64,000 bases of DNA from Saprospiraceae bacterium (GTDB lineage Bacteria > Bacteroidota > Bacteroidia > Chitinophagales > Saprospiraceae): assembly GCA_016711125.1 (NCBI GenBank), contig JADJTQ010000001.1, positions 744,001 to 808,000 of the forward strand, written 5' to 3'. The translations under genes were made by a program, and so were the position numbers. How positions within the stretch are numbered: position 1 is the first letter of the stretch; each line of letters begins with the position of its first letter. Of the stretch, positions 32,401 to 41,506 are shown in pieces. Below the pieces are notes generated by a model. It worked only from the letters and a program-made list of their open reading frames with translations. It did not search any database and was not told the origin of the DNA.

Positions 32401-32606
32401 TTTTCAATTTAGTTGCCACCGAAATTAAACTCACTGGTTTTTGGGATAGCACCCCTGCGCAGTTGAAGTTGAAAGCAGAATTGCAGAAAATGCTTTTATC
32501 ACCAGAGTTCAAGGACTTGCCCAATATCATCATCAAGCGAAATGAAATCATTTCAAGAATAATGGAATTGGCAAAAACCAATCATTTCAAAATCGTGAAC
32601 GAATAA
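29418..32606 (+). CDS. hsdR: Type I restriction endonuclease subunit HsdR
   Basis: 1,062 residues, a normal length. The PD-(D/E)xK nuclease is at about 150-175 (IPDMVLFVNGLPVVVVEAKSS). Walker A HTQGSGKSLTMMF (about 328-340) and the DEAD-like TDEAHRSQY (about 440) define the translocase, and TARVNR-type motif VI appears as QTIARVNRVGPEGK. HsdR translocates DNA and cuts it far from unmethylated sites, in complex with HsdM2S. It starts 3 bp after the helicase gene and overlaps the next start by 1 bp. Confidence 0.93.
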   Translation: MILSNDNKYRGNLGSTLKLDEYSHVEKPFLEQLAGLGWDVLELQMQQQPEQSFRTSFSEVVLKPKLREALMKINPFLTAPQVDELERKITTFQKNSLLENNQQVLHYLLENTTVSKNELTGELSPTVRFIDFDNLENNNFVAISQFKVSVTGTDHHIIPDMVLFVNGLPVVVVEAKSSKVKEPIPEAIDQLMRYSEQRGDTGEGNKELFYYNQILVTTCRTEAKFGTITTRIEKHFYRWTDPYPKTLNDLAHGQSSPNDQQRLVAGMLDRRNLLDIIRVFTVFATNDKGQKIKIVGRYQQFRAVKIATQRLIEGKNPLERGGIIWHTQGSGKSLTMMFMVREMKLRPELMSWKIIFVTDRTQLEEQLSDTGQSIGFNIKSANFINPKSPANGQSLKELLRNDNSDLVMAMIHKFQENGDLTGLEIFPELNTSHYILVMTDEAHRSQYSLLAANLDRAMPNATSIGFTGTPTAKTEKKYKDYIDKYTMRQAIDDGVTLEIVYEGFTHNAEVEDKKGMDDKFADVFSDYQLTERLQILGFGSRDAYLDSMSTIMDKAKSMVNHYVEHIFSGGFKAQIVANSRIAAVRYKAAIDAALKAKIAELEIDNPMLVNLDVLRTLETAVVISGSHNDELEIKAYTNGDYHKKSIKRFKLPFGKTDEEDKSLNGNVGIVIVNNMLLTGFDAPIEQVMYLDRVVVAHNLLQTIARVNRVGPEGKDKGFVVDYVGVGHHLKRALDVYAEKELQEIVDCISDDDAELNDLIKAHQDIWNFLKVYGLEDLSDSDAFFDVFYDEDIRFEYIKLYNTLTSCFNTVLPRKEALEFFNDWKAFTEINALANKHFRDGRFSMKGIPPKLRAIADEYLISKGIEQQVAPISIIADDFFNKVVATKKREKTKAAEVEHAIRHFIDLNIDEDPELFASFAQALEEILKNFKGNWKLIYEELEKLREKIRNREKEETYGLDRKKQMPFFRIFKAELFDNRDLTEDEIARNVNLTQHIFNLVATEIKLTGFWDSTPAQLKLKAELQKMLLSPEFKDLPNIIIKRNEIISRIMELAKTNHFKIVNE

Positions 32607-33280
32607 TGGTCATTGAGTATCAGATAAAATATTCCAACCGTAAGACCCTCAACATATCCGTTGAAAGGGATAGGAGTATTGTTGTCCGTGCACCTCACTA
32701 CCTCACAGCCGATAAGATTGACAAAATCGTACAGTCAAAAAGGCAATGGATAAAAGAGAAGCTGAACCACGCTCAGAAATATCCATTGGTTTTAGAGAAC
32801 AAGGAATTTGTAAGTGGTGAAACACTGATGTACTTGGGAAAGAACTATCAATTGTTGGTGGTTGATGAAGAATTTGAAGGCATTGAGTTTGACCAACGCT
32901 TTAAAATTTCAAAAGCCAATCAGCCCAAAGCCAATGAACTGTTCAAGAAATGGTATTTAAAACAAGCCTTGATAAAGATTGAACCATTAGCCACCAAATA
33001 CGCCAAGAGTTTAGGCGTGCAATACAACCAATTCAAAACCTCAGAAATGAAATACAGATGGGGTTCTTGCACACCTGCCAACAACATCATTTTCAATTGG
33101 CGAATCATCAAAGCACCTATGTATGTTCTTGAATATCTGGTAGCTCACGAATTGGTTCACCTGATAGAGAACAACCATACACCCAGATTTTGGAACATTC
33201 TTTCCATTCAAGTACCGAACTACGAAAAAGCAAAGAACTGGCTAAAGAAAAACGGACAACTTTTAGAAGTGGACTTTTAA
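32606..33280 (+). CDS. YgjP-like (DUF45, SprT/M48-type) metallopeptidase
   Basis: 224 residues. The zinc motif HELVHLIENNHTPRFW (about 188-203) with the upstream MKYRWGSCTPANNIIFNW is diagnostic for the YgjP/WLM-like group. It begins on the last base of the hsdR stop codon and so belongs to the same transcript. Such genes often close type I restriction operons, and their role there is not known. Confidence 0.9.
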   Translation: MVIEYQIKYSNRKTLNISVERDRSIVVRAPHYLTADKIDKIVQSKRQWIKEKLNHAQKYPLVLENKEFVSGETLMYLGKNYQLLVVDEEFEGIEFDQRFKISKANQPKANELFKKWYLKQALIKIEPLATKYAKSLGVQYNQFKTSEMKYRWGSCTPANNIIFNWRIIKAPMYVLEYLVAHELVHLIENNHTPRFWNILSIQVPNYEKAKNWLKKNGQLLEVDF

Positions 33281-33417
33281 AGAAAAAAAACAATGACGGC
33301 ACAGCCAGCCCTTCACAGCCACACACATTGCCAAGCCGCACCAGCCAACGCTCAAACCCAAGCTAGGCAAAGAGTGTGTCTAAGCCAACGCTTGGAAAAA
33401 AAGAGAAAGCACGGACA
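33281..33417. other. Tail of the restriction-locus segment, no gene
   Basis: Rich in CCAACGC, GCACACC and AAGCC words of the kind often seen flanking Bacteroidota restriction loci. A 79-codon ORF (33,293-33,532) runs through it and through the attC, and is not protein-like. Confidence 0.5.
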
Positions 33418-33545
33418 CACAACAATGGCTATACGTAATGCGGGGGAAAGTGCTGATATGAAAGTAATTACAATAAACAAACTAACTGCTAAACGGAAAG
33501 TGAAGTGCCTTGAAATCCCGCACTACGCATAGCCGGAACGTTATA
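33418..33545 (+). other. attC site closing the restriction-locus segment
   Basis: R'' CACAAC at 33,418; L'' GGCTATACGTAATGCGGG (about 33,427-33,444) pairs with CCCGCACTACGCATAGCC (about 33,517-33,534) at 16 of 18 positions; R' GTTATA at 33,540. The long internal loop of about 70 bp is typical of longer attC sites. Confidence 0.75.
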
Positions 33546-33935
33546 CTGAAGCTATTGACCCAAGGATCTTTGCTTTCAGCGAACATGTAAAATTGAATGG
33601 TTAGTTCTTCGAGTTTGCAAAAATACTCGCTTGGAACTTTCTAAAACATGACAGGAAATTCTTTGGAAATGGATTCGCGAACGAGTCGCGAGATTTTTTC
33701 TTAGCAAATTTCCAATAGGACAGAAAACAGATTTCAGAAACGGGATGTAGAAAATTTAGATAGCTTGGAACTCGCTCCCCGTATTTTTGCCGGTAGCTTG
33801 TTTCTTGAACAAATAATGACAAGTGGAACTGAAAACAAGATTTGGTAATGCTAAGATGCAAAGATTTGGCCTCAGCATAACAATGGCTACCGCGTCATAC
33901 CGCCCTTCGGGACGGCACGCCGGGTAGCCTTGCCG
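33541..33935 (+). repeat. Non-coding cassette NR1
   Basis: First of sixteen copies of a ~393-bp unit that starts TTATACTGAAGC and ends in an attC (33,876-33,940). The attC stem is GGCTACC/GGGTAGCC, with CCGCCC-TTC-GGG at the tip. Near 33,675-33,697 TCGCGA-ACGAG-TCGCGA-GATTTTTT forms a terminator-like hairpin, which all copies keep. No ORF is conserved among copies. Confidence 0.85.
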
Positions 33936-34328
33936 TTATACTGAAGCTATTCATCAGCGATGTTGCTTTCAGCGGACAAGGAAAATTGAATGGTTAGTTC
34001 TTCGAGTTTGCAAAAATACTCGCTGGGAACTTTCCAAAACAGGACAGGAAATTGATTTGGAAATGGATTCGCGAATGAGTCGCGAGATTTTTTCTTAGCA
34101 AATTTCCAATAGGACAGAAACAGATTTCAGAAACCGGGATGTAGAAAATTTATATAGCTTGGAACTCGCTCCGCGTATTTTTGCCGGTAGCTTGTTTCTT
34201 GAACAACATAGGACTAGTGGGACTGAAAACAAGATTTGGAAATGCAGGACGAAAAGATTTGGCCTCAGTATAACAATGGCTACCGCGTCATACCGCCCTT
34301 CGGGCTGGTACGCCGGGTAGCCTTGACG
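33936..34328 (+). repeat. Non-coding cassette NR2
   Basis: attC 34,269-34,333. Close match to NR8, including the ATCAGCGATGTTGC start and the AATGCAGGACGAAAAG end. The attC tail is CCTTGACG. Confidence 0.85.
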
Positions 34329-34723
34329 TTATACTGAAGCTATTCGTCAGGGGATCTATGCTTTCGGCGAACGTGTAAAATTGAATGGTTGTGTTCTTCG
34401 AGATTGCAAAAATACTCGCTTGGAACTTTCTAAAACAGGACAGGAAATTGATTTGGAAATGGATTCGCGAACGAGTCGCGAGATTTTTTCTTAGCAAATT
34501 TCCAATAGGACAGAAAACAGATTTCAGAAACAGGATGTAGAAAATTAGTTGGCTTGGAACTCGCTCCCCGTATTTTTTGCTGGTGGCTTATTTCTTGAAC
34601 AAAATAGGACTAGTGGAACTGGAAACTAAGATAGAGATACAGGATGCAAAGATTTGGCCTCAGTATAACAATGGCTACCGCGTCATACCGCCCTTCGGGC
34701 TGGTACGCCGGGTAGCCAAGACG
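34329..34723 (+). repeat. Non-coding cassette NR3
   Basis: attC 34,664-34,728. Nearly identical to NR7: both start TATTCGTCAGGGGATCTATG and both have the attC tail CCAAGACG instead of CCTTGACG. Confidence 0.85.
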
Positions 34724-35116
34724 TTATACTGAAGCTATTCATCGAAGGATCTTTGCTTTCGGTGAACCTGGAAAATTGAATGGTTAGTTCTTCGAGTTTG
34801 CAAAAGTACTCGCTGGGAACTTTCCAAAACGGACAGAAAATTGATTTGGAAATGGATGCGCGAACGAGTCGCGAGATTTTTTCTTAGCAAAAACCAATAG
34901 GACAGAAAACAGATTTCAGAAACGGGATGTAGAAAATTTTTATAGTAGGGAACTCGCTCCCCGTATTTTTGCCGGTGGCTTGTTTCTTGAACAAATAATG
35001 GCAAGTGGAACTGAAAACAGGATTCGGAAATACAGGAGACAAAGATTTGGCCTCAGTATAACAATGGCTACCGCGTCATACCGCCCTTCGGGCTGGTACG
35101 CCGGGTAGCCTTAACG
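34724..35116 (+). repeat. Non-coding cassette NR4
   Basis: attC 35,057-35,121, with tail CCTTAACG. Minus-strand ORF of 89 codons (34,735-35,004) is not kept in frame by other copies. Confidence 0.83.
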
Positions 35117-35508
35117 TTATACTGAAGCTATTCATCAAAGGATCTTTGCTTTTGGCGAACTAGGAAATTGAATGGTTGGTTGTTCGAGTTTGCAAAAATA
35201 CTCGCTGGGAACTTTCCAAAACAGGACAGGAAATAGATTGGAAATGGATTCGCGAACGAGTCGCGAGATTTTTTCTTAGCAAATTTCCAATGGGACAGAA
35301 AACAGATTTCAGAAACGGGATGTAGAAAATTTAGATAGCTTGGAACTCGCTCCCCGTATTTCGCCGGTAGCTTGTTTTTTGAACAAATGATGACTAGTGG
35401 AACTGAAAACAAGATTTGGAAATACAGGATGCAGAGTTTTGGCCTCAGTATAACAATGGCTACCGCGTCATACCGCCCTTCGGGCTGGTACGCCGGGTAG
35501 CCTTGACG
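35117..35508 (+). repeat. Non-coding cassette NR5
   Basis: attC 35,449-35,513. Nearly identical to NR11 (both have CTAGGAAATTGAATGGTTGG and GGATGCAGAGTTTTGG). Confidence 0.85.
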
Positions 35509-35900
35509 TTATACTGAAGCTCTTCATCGAATGCTCTTTGCTTTCGGGGAACGTGGAAATTGAATGGTTTGTTCTTCGAATTTGCAAAAATACTCGCTGG
35601 GAACTTTCTAAAACAGGACAGGAAATTGATTTCGAAATGGATTCGCGAACGAGTCGCGAGATTTTTTCTTAGCAAATTTCCAATAGGACAGAAACAGATT
35701 TCAGAAACGGGATGTAGAAAATTTATATAGATTGGAACTCGCTCCCCGTATTTTTGCCGGTAGCTTGTTTCTTGGACAAAAATTGACTAGTGGACCTGCA
35801 AAGTAAGATGGAAATACATGATGCAAAGATTTGGCCTCAGTATAACAATGGCTACCGCGTCATACCGCCCTTCGGGCTGGTACGCCGGGTAGCCAAGACG
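35509..35900 (+). repeat. Non-coding cassette NR6
   Basis: attC 35,841-35,905, tail CCAAGACG. Nearly identical to NR9 (both start CTCTTCATCGAATGCTCTTT). Confidence 0.85.
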
Positions 35901-36293
35901 TTATACTGAAGCTATTCGTCAGGGGATCTATGCTTTCGGCGAACGTGTAAAATTGAATGGTTGTGTTCTTCGAGATTGCAAAAATACTCGCTTGGAACTT
36001 TCTAAAACAGGACAGGAAATTGATTTGAAATGGATTCGCGAACGAGTCGCGAGATTTTTCTTAGCAAATTTCCAATAGGACAGAAAACAGATTTCAGAAA
36101 CAGGATGTAGAAAATTAGTTGGCTTGGAACTCGCTCCCCGTATTTTTTGCTGGTGGCTTATTTCTTGAACAAAATAGGACTAGTGGAACTGGAAACTAAG
36201 ATAGAGATACAGGATGCAAAGATTTGGCCTCAGTATAACAATGGCTACCGCGTCATACCGCCCTTCGGGCTGGTACGCCGGGTAGCCAAGACG
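35901..36293 (+). repeat. Non-coding cassette NR7
   Basis: attC 36,234-36,298. The visible differences from NR3 are homopolymer lengths (TTTGG to TTTG, T6 to T5). Confidence 0.85.
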
Positions 36294-36687
36294 TTATACT
36301 GAAGCTATTCATCAGCGATGTTGCTTTCAGCGGACAAGGAAAATTGAATGGTTAGTTCTTCGAGTTTGCAAAAATACTCGCTGGGAACTTTCCAAAACAG
36401 GACAGGAAATTGATTTGGAAATGGATTCGCGAATGAGTCGCGAGATTTTTTCTTAGCAAATTTCCAATAGGACAGAAACAGATTTCAGAAACCGGGATGT
36501 AGAAAATTTATATAGCTTGGAACTCGCTCCCCGTATTTTTTGCCGGTAGCTTGTTTCTTGAACAAAATAGGACTAGTGGGACTGAAAACAAGATTTGGAA
36601 ATGCAGGACGAAAAGATTTGGCCTCAGTATAACAATGGCTACCGCGTCATACCGCCCTTCGGGCTGGTACGCCGGGTAGCCTTGACG
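36294..36687 (+). repeat. Non-coding cassette NR8
   Basis: attC 36,628-36,692. Copy of NR2 with a few substitutions (for example CTCCGCG in NR2, CTCCCCG here). Confidence 0.85.
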
Positions 36688-37078
36688 TTATACTGAAGCT
36701 CTTCATCGAATGCTCTTTGCTTTCGGGGAACGTGGAAATTGAATGGTTTGTTCTTCGAATTTGCAAAAATACTCGCTGGGAACTTTCTAAAACAGGACAG
36801 GAAATTGATTTCGAAATGGATTCGCGAACGAGTCGCGAGATTTTTCTTAGCAAATTTCCAATAGGACAGAAACAGATTTCAGAAACGGGATGTAGAAAAT
36901 TTATATAGATTGGAACTCGCTCCCCGTATTTTTGCCGGTAGCTTGTTTCTTGGACAAAAATTGACTAGTGGAACTGCAAAGTAAGATGGAAATACATGAT
37001 GCAAAGATTTGGCCTCAGTATAACAATGGCTACCGCGTCATACCGCCCTTCGGGCTGGTACGCCGGGTAGCCAAGACG
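36688..37078 (+). repeat. Non-coding cassette NR9
   Basis: attC 37,019-37,083; the R' is GTTGTG because the next cassette is the membrane-protein cassette. Copy of NR6. Confidence 0.85.
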
Positions 37079-37117
37079 TTGTGTGCAATTGGAAAAGAAT
37101 GAATTAATACATAGGAT

Positions 37118-37498
37118 ATGTTTGAAACTGTCTCAGCCATAATCTTTACCGCCTTAACCAGTATTGTGATTATTTTTCAAGGATGTTTAGCTGCTGGAGT
37201 GCCGTGGGGGAAAGCATCGATGGGTGGCAAGTATCCAGGGAAATACCCTCCAAAAATGAGGGTAGTTGCTGTCCTGAATATGCTGATTATGGCCTTCATT
37301 GCAGCAGTTGTATTGTCCGAAGCAAATTTGATGTTTCCCAAACTAAACCCAATTTCCGGAATTGGAATTTGGGTTATTGTAGTATTTTTTGTCATAGGAA
37401 CAATAATGAATACAATTACTCCAAGTAAGATAGAACGTATTTGGGCACCAGTTGCATTAATCCAGTTAATTACAAGCTTAATTATTGCAATAAACTAA
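37118..37498 (+). CDS. Conserved four-helix membrane protein, copy 1
   Basis: 126 residues with four predicted membrane helices (about 4-28, 47-69, 78-97, 105-125). The first loop carries GVPWGKASMGGKYPGKYPPK, a conserved glycine-rich motif of an uncharacterised membrane family also seen in other phyla. It is the only gene of the cassette 37,079-37,586, which starts TTGTGTGCAATTGG. A near-identical copy (one residue change, Ser15 to Asn) lies at 43,801-44,181. Function unknown. Confidence 0.8.
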   Translation: MFETVSAIIFTALTSIVIIFQGCLAAGVPWGKASMGGKYPGKYPPKMRVVAVLNMLIMAFIAAVVLSEANLMFPKLNPISGIGIWVIVVFFVIGTIMNTITPSKIERIWAPVALIQLITSLIIAIN

Positions 37499-37533
37499 TT
37501 CCAGACATTGATTATTAAAAACCAAAAACTGCA

Positions 37534-37591
37534 CACAACAAAACCTATACGCAATGCCCTTCGGGACACTGCGCATAGCCAAACCGTTATA
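37534..37591 (+). other. attC of the membrane-protein cassette (copy 1)
   Basis: R'' CTGCACACAAC is the reverse complement of the cassette start GTTGTGTGCA. The stem CCTATACGCAATGCCC / GGGACACTGCGCATAGCC has a TTC loop. R' GTTATA at 37,586. Confidence 0.85.
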
Positions 37592-37977
37592 CTGAAGCTC
37601 TTCATCGAATGCTCTTTGCTTTCGGGGAACGTGGAAATTGAATGGTTTGTTCTTCGAATTTGCAAAAATACTCTCTGGGAACTTTCTAAAACAGGACAGG
37701 AAATTGATTTGGAAATGGATTCGCGAATGAGTCGCGAGATTTTTCTTAGCAAATTTCCAATAGGACAGAAACAGATTTCAGAACCGGGATGTAGAAAATT
37801 TATATAGCTTGGAACTCGCTCCCCGTATTTTTGCCGGTGGCTTGTTTCTTGGACAAAAAATGACTAGTGGGACTGAAAACAAGATTTGGAAATGCAGGAC
37901 GCAAAGATTTGGCCTCAGTATAACAATGGCTACCGCGTCATACCGCCCTTCGGGCTGGTACGCCGGGTAGCCTAAAC
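37587..37977 (+). repeat. Non-coding cassette NR10 with a damaged attC
   Basis: The 5' half matches NR6/NR9 (CTCTTCATCGAATGCTCTTT) while the 3' half matches NR14 (GGGACTGAAAACAAGATTTG and tail CCTAAAC), so it looks like a recombinant copy. R' reads AAACTTATAC instead of AAACGTTATAC: the G of the cut triplet is missing (attC 37,919-37,982). Confidence 0.82.
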
Positions 37978-38368
37978 TTATACTGAAGCTATTCATCAAA
38001 GGATCTTTGCTTTTGGCGAACTAGGAAATTGAATGGTTGGTTGTTCGAGTTTGCAAAAATACTCGCTGGGAACTTTCCAAAACAGGACAGGAAATAGATT
38101 GGAAATGGATTCGCGAACGAGTCGCGAGATTTTTCTTAGCAAATTTCCAATGGGACAGAAAACAGATTTCAGAAACGGGATGTAGAAAATTTAGATAGCT
38201 TGGAACTCGCTCCCCGTATTTCGCCGGTAGCGTGTTTTTTGAACAAATGATGACTAGTGGAACTGAAAACAAGATTTGGAAATACAGGATGCAGAGTTTT
38301 GGCCTCAGTATAACAATGGCTACCGCGTCATACCGCCCTTCGGGCTGGTACGCCGGGTAGCCTTGACG
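37978..38368 (+). repeat. Non-coding cassette NR11
   Basis: attC 38,309-38,373. Copy of NR5. Its own start follows the damaged R' of NR10. Confidence 0.83.
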
Positions 38369-38889
38369 TTATACTGAAGCTGTTCATCAAAGGATCTTTG
38401 CTTTTGGCGAATTTTGAAAATTGAATGGTTAGTTCTTCGAGTTTGCAAAAATACTCACTTGTGACTTTCTAAAACAGGCCAGGAAATTGATTTGGAAATG
38501 GATTCGCGAACGAGTCGCGAGATTTTTTCTTTGGCAAATTTCCAATAGGACAGAAAACAGATTTCAGAAACGGGATATAGAAAATTTAGATAGCCGGGAA
38601 CTCGCTCCCCGTATTTTTGCCGGTAGCTTGTGCGAACGAGTCGCGAGATTTTTTCTTAGCAAATTTCCAATAGGACAGAAAACAGATTTCAGAAACAGGA
38701 TGTAGAAAATTTAGTTGGCTTGGAACTCGCTCCCCGTATTTTTTGCTGGTGGCTTATTTCTTGAACAAAATAGGACTAGTGGAACTGGAAACTAAGATAG
38801 AGATACAGGATGCAAAGATTTGGCCTCAGTATAACAATGGCTACCGCGTCATACCGCCCTTCGGGCTGGTACGCCGGGTAGCCTTGACG
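38369..38889 (+). repeat. Composite non-coding cassette NR12
   Basis: 521 bp instead of ~393: at about 38,630 the unit jumps from GCCGGTAGCTTGT back to GCGAACGAGTCGCGAG, so the terminator-like hairpin and the following ~130 bp occur twice. attC 38,830-38,894. Confidence 0.83.
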
Positions 38890-39280
38890 TTATACTGAAG
38901 CTATTCATCCGAGGATATTGCTTTCGGCAGACAAGGAAAATTGAATGGTTAGTTCTTCGAGTTTGCAAAAATACTCGCTGGGAACTTTCCAAAACAGGAC
39001 AGGAAATAGATTGGAAATGGATTCGCGAACGAGTCGCGAGATTTTTTCTTAGCAAAAACCAATAGAATAGAAAACAGATTTCAGAAACGGGACGTAGAAA
39101 ATTTAGATAGCTTGGAACTCGCTCAACGTATTTTTGCCGGTAGCTTGTTTCTTGAAACAAAAAATAACTAGTGGAACTGAAAACAAGATTTGGAAAACAG
39201 GATGGAGAGTTTGGCCTCAGTATAACAATGGCTACCGCGTCATACCGCCCTCCGGGCTGGTACGCCGGGTAGCCTTGACG
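38890..39280 (+). repeat. Non-coding cassette NR13
   Basis: attC 39,221-39,285, with CCCTCCGGG at the tip in place of CCCTTCGGG. Confidence 0.83.
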
Positions 39281-39675
39281 TTATACTGAAGCTATTCATC
39301 AAAGGATCTATGCTTTCGGCGAACGTGGAAAATTGACTGGTTAGTTCTTCGAGTTTGCAAAAATACTCGCTGGGAACTTTCCAAAACAGGACAGGAAATT
39401 GATTTGGAAATGGATTCGCGAATGAGTCGCGAGATTTTTTCTTTGGCAAATTTCAAATAGGACAGAAACAGATTTCAGAACCGGGATGTAGAAAATTTAT
39501 ATAGCTTGGAACTCGCTCCCCGTATTTTTGCCGGTGGCTTGTTTCTTGGACAAAAAATGACTAGTGGGACTGAAAACAAGATTTGGAAATGCAGGACGCA
39601 AAGATTTGGCCTCAGTATAACAATGGCTACCGCGTCATACCGCCCTTCGGGCTGGTACGCCGGGTAGCCTAAACG
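39281..39675 (+). repeat. Non-coding cassette NR14
   Basis: attC 39,616-39,680, tail CCTAAACG; the intact version of the site that is damaged in NR10. Confidence 0.83.
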
Positions 39676-39704
39676 TTATGGGCCACCTTAAAATTTAATA
39701 CACG

Positions 39705-40283
39705 TTGAAAAGATTAATAATATCATTCATAGGATTGTTGGCTGTCGCAAATACAATGGCACAGACATTTAGCTCAATGATAAGAGATCATGAAATTTAT
39801 AACTTTCTCAATTGGATAACTGTAAACGAGAAAAAATATAGGGAAGAACCAAAGTTGATGAGGAAGAACATCTATTCAAAAATTTTAAATTGGGAGATGG
39901 CTAACTTCGTTGCAGAAGATACATCATTAATAAATAAAAATCCCAATTTTAGCCTAGATGACAAATTTCTTTATCAAGGGCAGGCGGACACAATTTTTAA
40001 ATTGGAGGACAAAAACTTTTTATACAGTCAATTTTTAGCTATAAAAGATACTGTTTGGCACCACAAGTTTTTGGCATCAAAACTTATTATAGATGAAGAG
40101 TACAAAAAGCTTAACAGATACCACTATTCAATTCCATTATTTTCAGCTGATAAGAATTTGGTAATAGTTCACCGACAGTATTTTTGTGGAAATTTATGTG
40201 CTTATGGTGGCTATTTTGTCTATAGACGCAGAGGTTACGACAAGTGGGAATTGGTGACATCTGTAAACACTTGGATAAGTTGA
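39705..40283 (+). CDS. Secreted protein of unknown function
   Basis: 192 residues from a TTG start (29 bp into the cassette); no ATG exists in frame before the signal peptide MKRLIISFIGLLAVANTMAQ, which is cut after AQ. The mature part is charged and without a known motif; it ends with a CGNLCAYGGYFVYRRRG segment. It is the only gene of cassette 39,676-40,376. Confidence 0.7.
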   Translation: MKRLIISFIGLLAVANTMAQTFSSMIRDHEIYNFLNWITVNEKKYREEPKLMRKNIYSKILNWEMANFVAEDTSLINKNPNFSLDDKFLYQGQADTIFKLEDKNFLYSQFLAIKDTVWHHKFLASKLIIDEEYKKLNRYHYSIPLFSADKNLVIVHRQYFCGNLCAYGGYFVYRRRGYDKWELVTSVNTWIS

Positions 40284-40314
40284 TAAAAAAACCATATAGA
40301 ACTAATTGGCAGCC

Positions 40315-40381
40315 CATAACAAGCGATCACCACATCAGCCACCCTATCGGGATGGCCGCTGGGTATCGCCAAGACGTTATA
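40315..40381 (+). other. attC of cassette 39,676-40,376
   Basis: R'' CAGCCCATAAC against cassette start GTTATGGGCCACC. Stem around CAGCCACCC-TATC-GGGATGGCCGCTGG. R' GTTATA at 40,376. Confidence 0.8.
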
Positions 40382-40407
40382 TGCCACTTTAGGACGACAC
40401 TACAACG

Positions 40408-41381
40408 ATGAGACAACTGATAGAAAAAATATTACCAACTGACGACAGGAAACGCAAATGGACTGCGGTTGGACTTACTGTTGTAGTTTCAGGATTGCTG
40501 ACACTTTGGGGAATTTATGGAATTGGACAATATGGAATTGCCTTGTTTATTTTGACACCACTTTTCATTGGTGCCGGCTCGACAATTTTATACGGACTTA
40601 AAAAAGAAATTCAAAACGTGAAGCTTGGCTAATCGGACTTTTAACACTTGGTATTTTTACAGCAGGACTTTTAGTTTTTGCAATTGAAGGCGTTATCTGC
40701 ATTGCAATGGCTGCACCTTTTGGACTTTTATTGACTTCGGTTGGTAGTTTAATTGGTTATGCAATTATCAACAAGACACCAAATAGTGCACCGACAGCAA
40801 TGCTAATATTAATTGGTATCATTCCGACAATGGCGTTTATTGAAAAAGACAACGAACCAACTTTGACTTCGGTTGTAACTTCAATTGAAATTAACGCAAA
40901 CCCTCAAACAGTCTGGAAAAACGTTGTTGAATTTCCGCAACTTGATGAACCAGCTGAATTTATTTTTAAGACAGGAATTGCATATCCAATTAACGCAAAA
41001 ATTGACGGAACAGGAGTTGGTGCGGTTAGACATTGCAACTTCACGACTGGAAGTTTTGTAGAGCCAATAACGGTTTGGGACGAGCCACGACTTTTAAAAT
41101 TTGATGTAGTTGAACAACCTGCACCAATGAAAGAATTGAGTTTTTGGGACATTGACGCACCACATTTATACGACTATTTTGTTTCTAAACAAGGTCAATT
41201 CAAATTGACAGCGGTACCAAACGGCAAGATACTTTTAGAAGGGACGACTTGGTATTTTCACAACATAAAACCAGCATTTTATTGGCAACTTTGGAGCGAC
41301 CATATTATTCACAAAATTCACGACCGAGTATTGAAACACATTAAGACCAACTCCGAAAATGGAAAGAAAAGCGGCATATAA
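40408..41381 (+). pseudogene. Membrane protein with C-terminal SRPBCC domain, frameshifted
   Basis: The first ORF (40,408-40,632) has two membrane helices (TAVGLTVVVSGLLTLWG, ALFILTPLFIGAGSTI). It ends at LG-stop, while the other frame continues AWLIGLLTLGIFTAGLLVF into the second ORF (40,707-41,381). That part holds two more helices and then an SRPBCC (START-like) domain from TSIEINANPQTVWKNVVEFP onward. One base is gained or lost near 40,620. Ligand unknown. Confidence 0.7.
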
Positions 41382-41506
41382 CAGCAGCTACCCAAAAGGC
41401 GGGGTTTCGTTTTCCAAAGACAGTTCTGTGGTTAATGGAAGATTAGTTTTTCAAATCATGTTTTGTGGTAAAAGTCCCGCCCTTCGGGTAGCTGCCCACC
41501 GTTATA
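41377..41506 (+). other. attC of the SRPBCC membrane-protein cassette
   Basis: About 130 bp. R'' CGGCATATAAC against cassette start GTTATATGCC. Outer stem AGCAGCTACCC / GGGTAGCTGCC and inner AAGGCGGGG region with CCCGCC. Shares its layout with the attC at 42,511. R' at 41,501. Confidence 0.82.

Noticed and set aside
33293..33532. 79-codon ORF after the metallopeptidase gene
   Set aside because: It runs through the attC stem, and its composition (poly-charged and low-complexity) is not protein-like.
33601..39449. Minus-strand ORFs of 60-103 codons in the NR cassettes
   Set aside because: Frames, starts and ends differ between nearly identical copies, they read through the attC or the terminator-like hairpin, and they show no protein-like features or ribosome sites.
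33541..39675. Regularly spaced repeats as a CRISPR array
   Set aside because: The unit is ~393 bp and repeats over its whole length; there are no short direct repeats with unique spacers and no cas genes.
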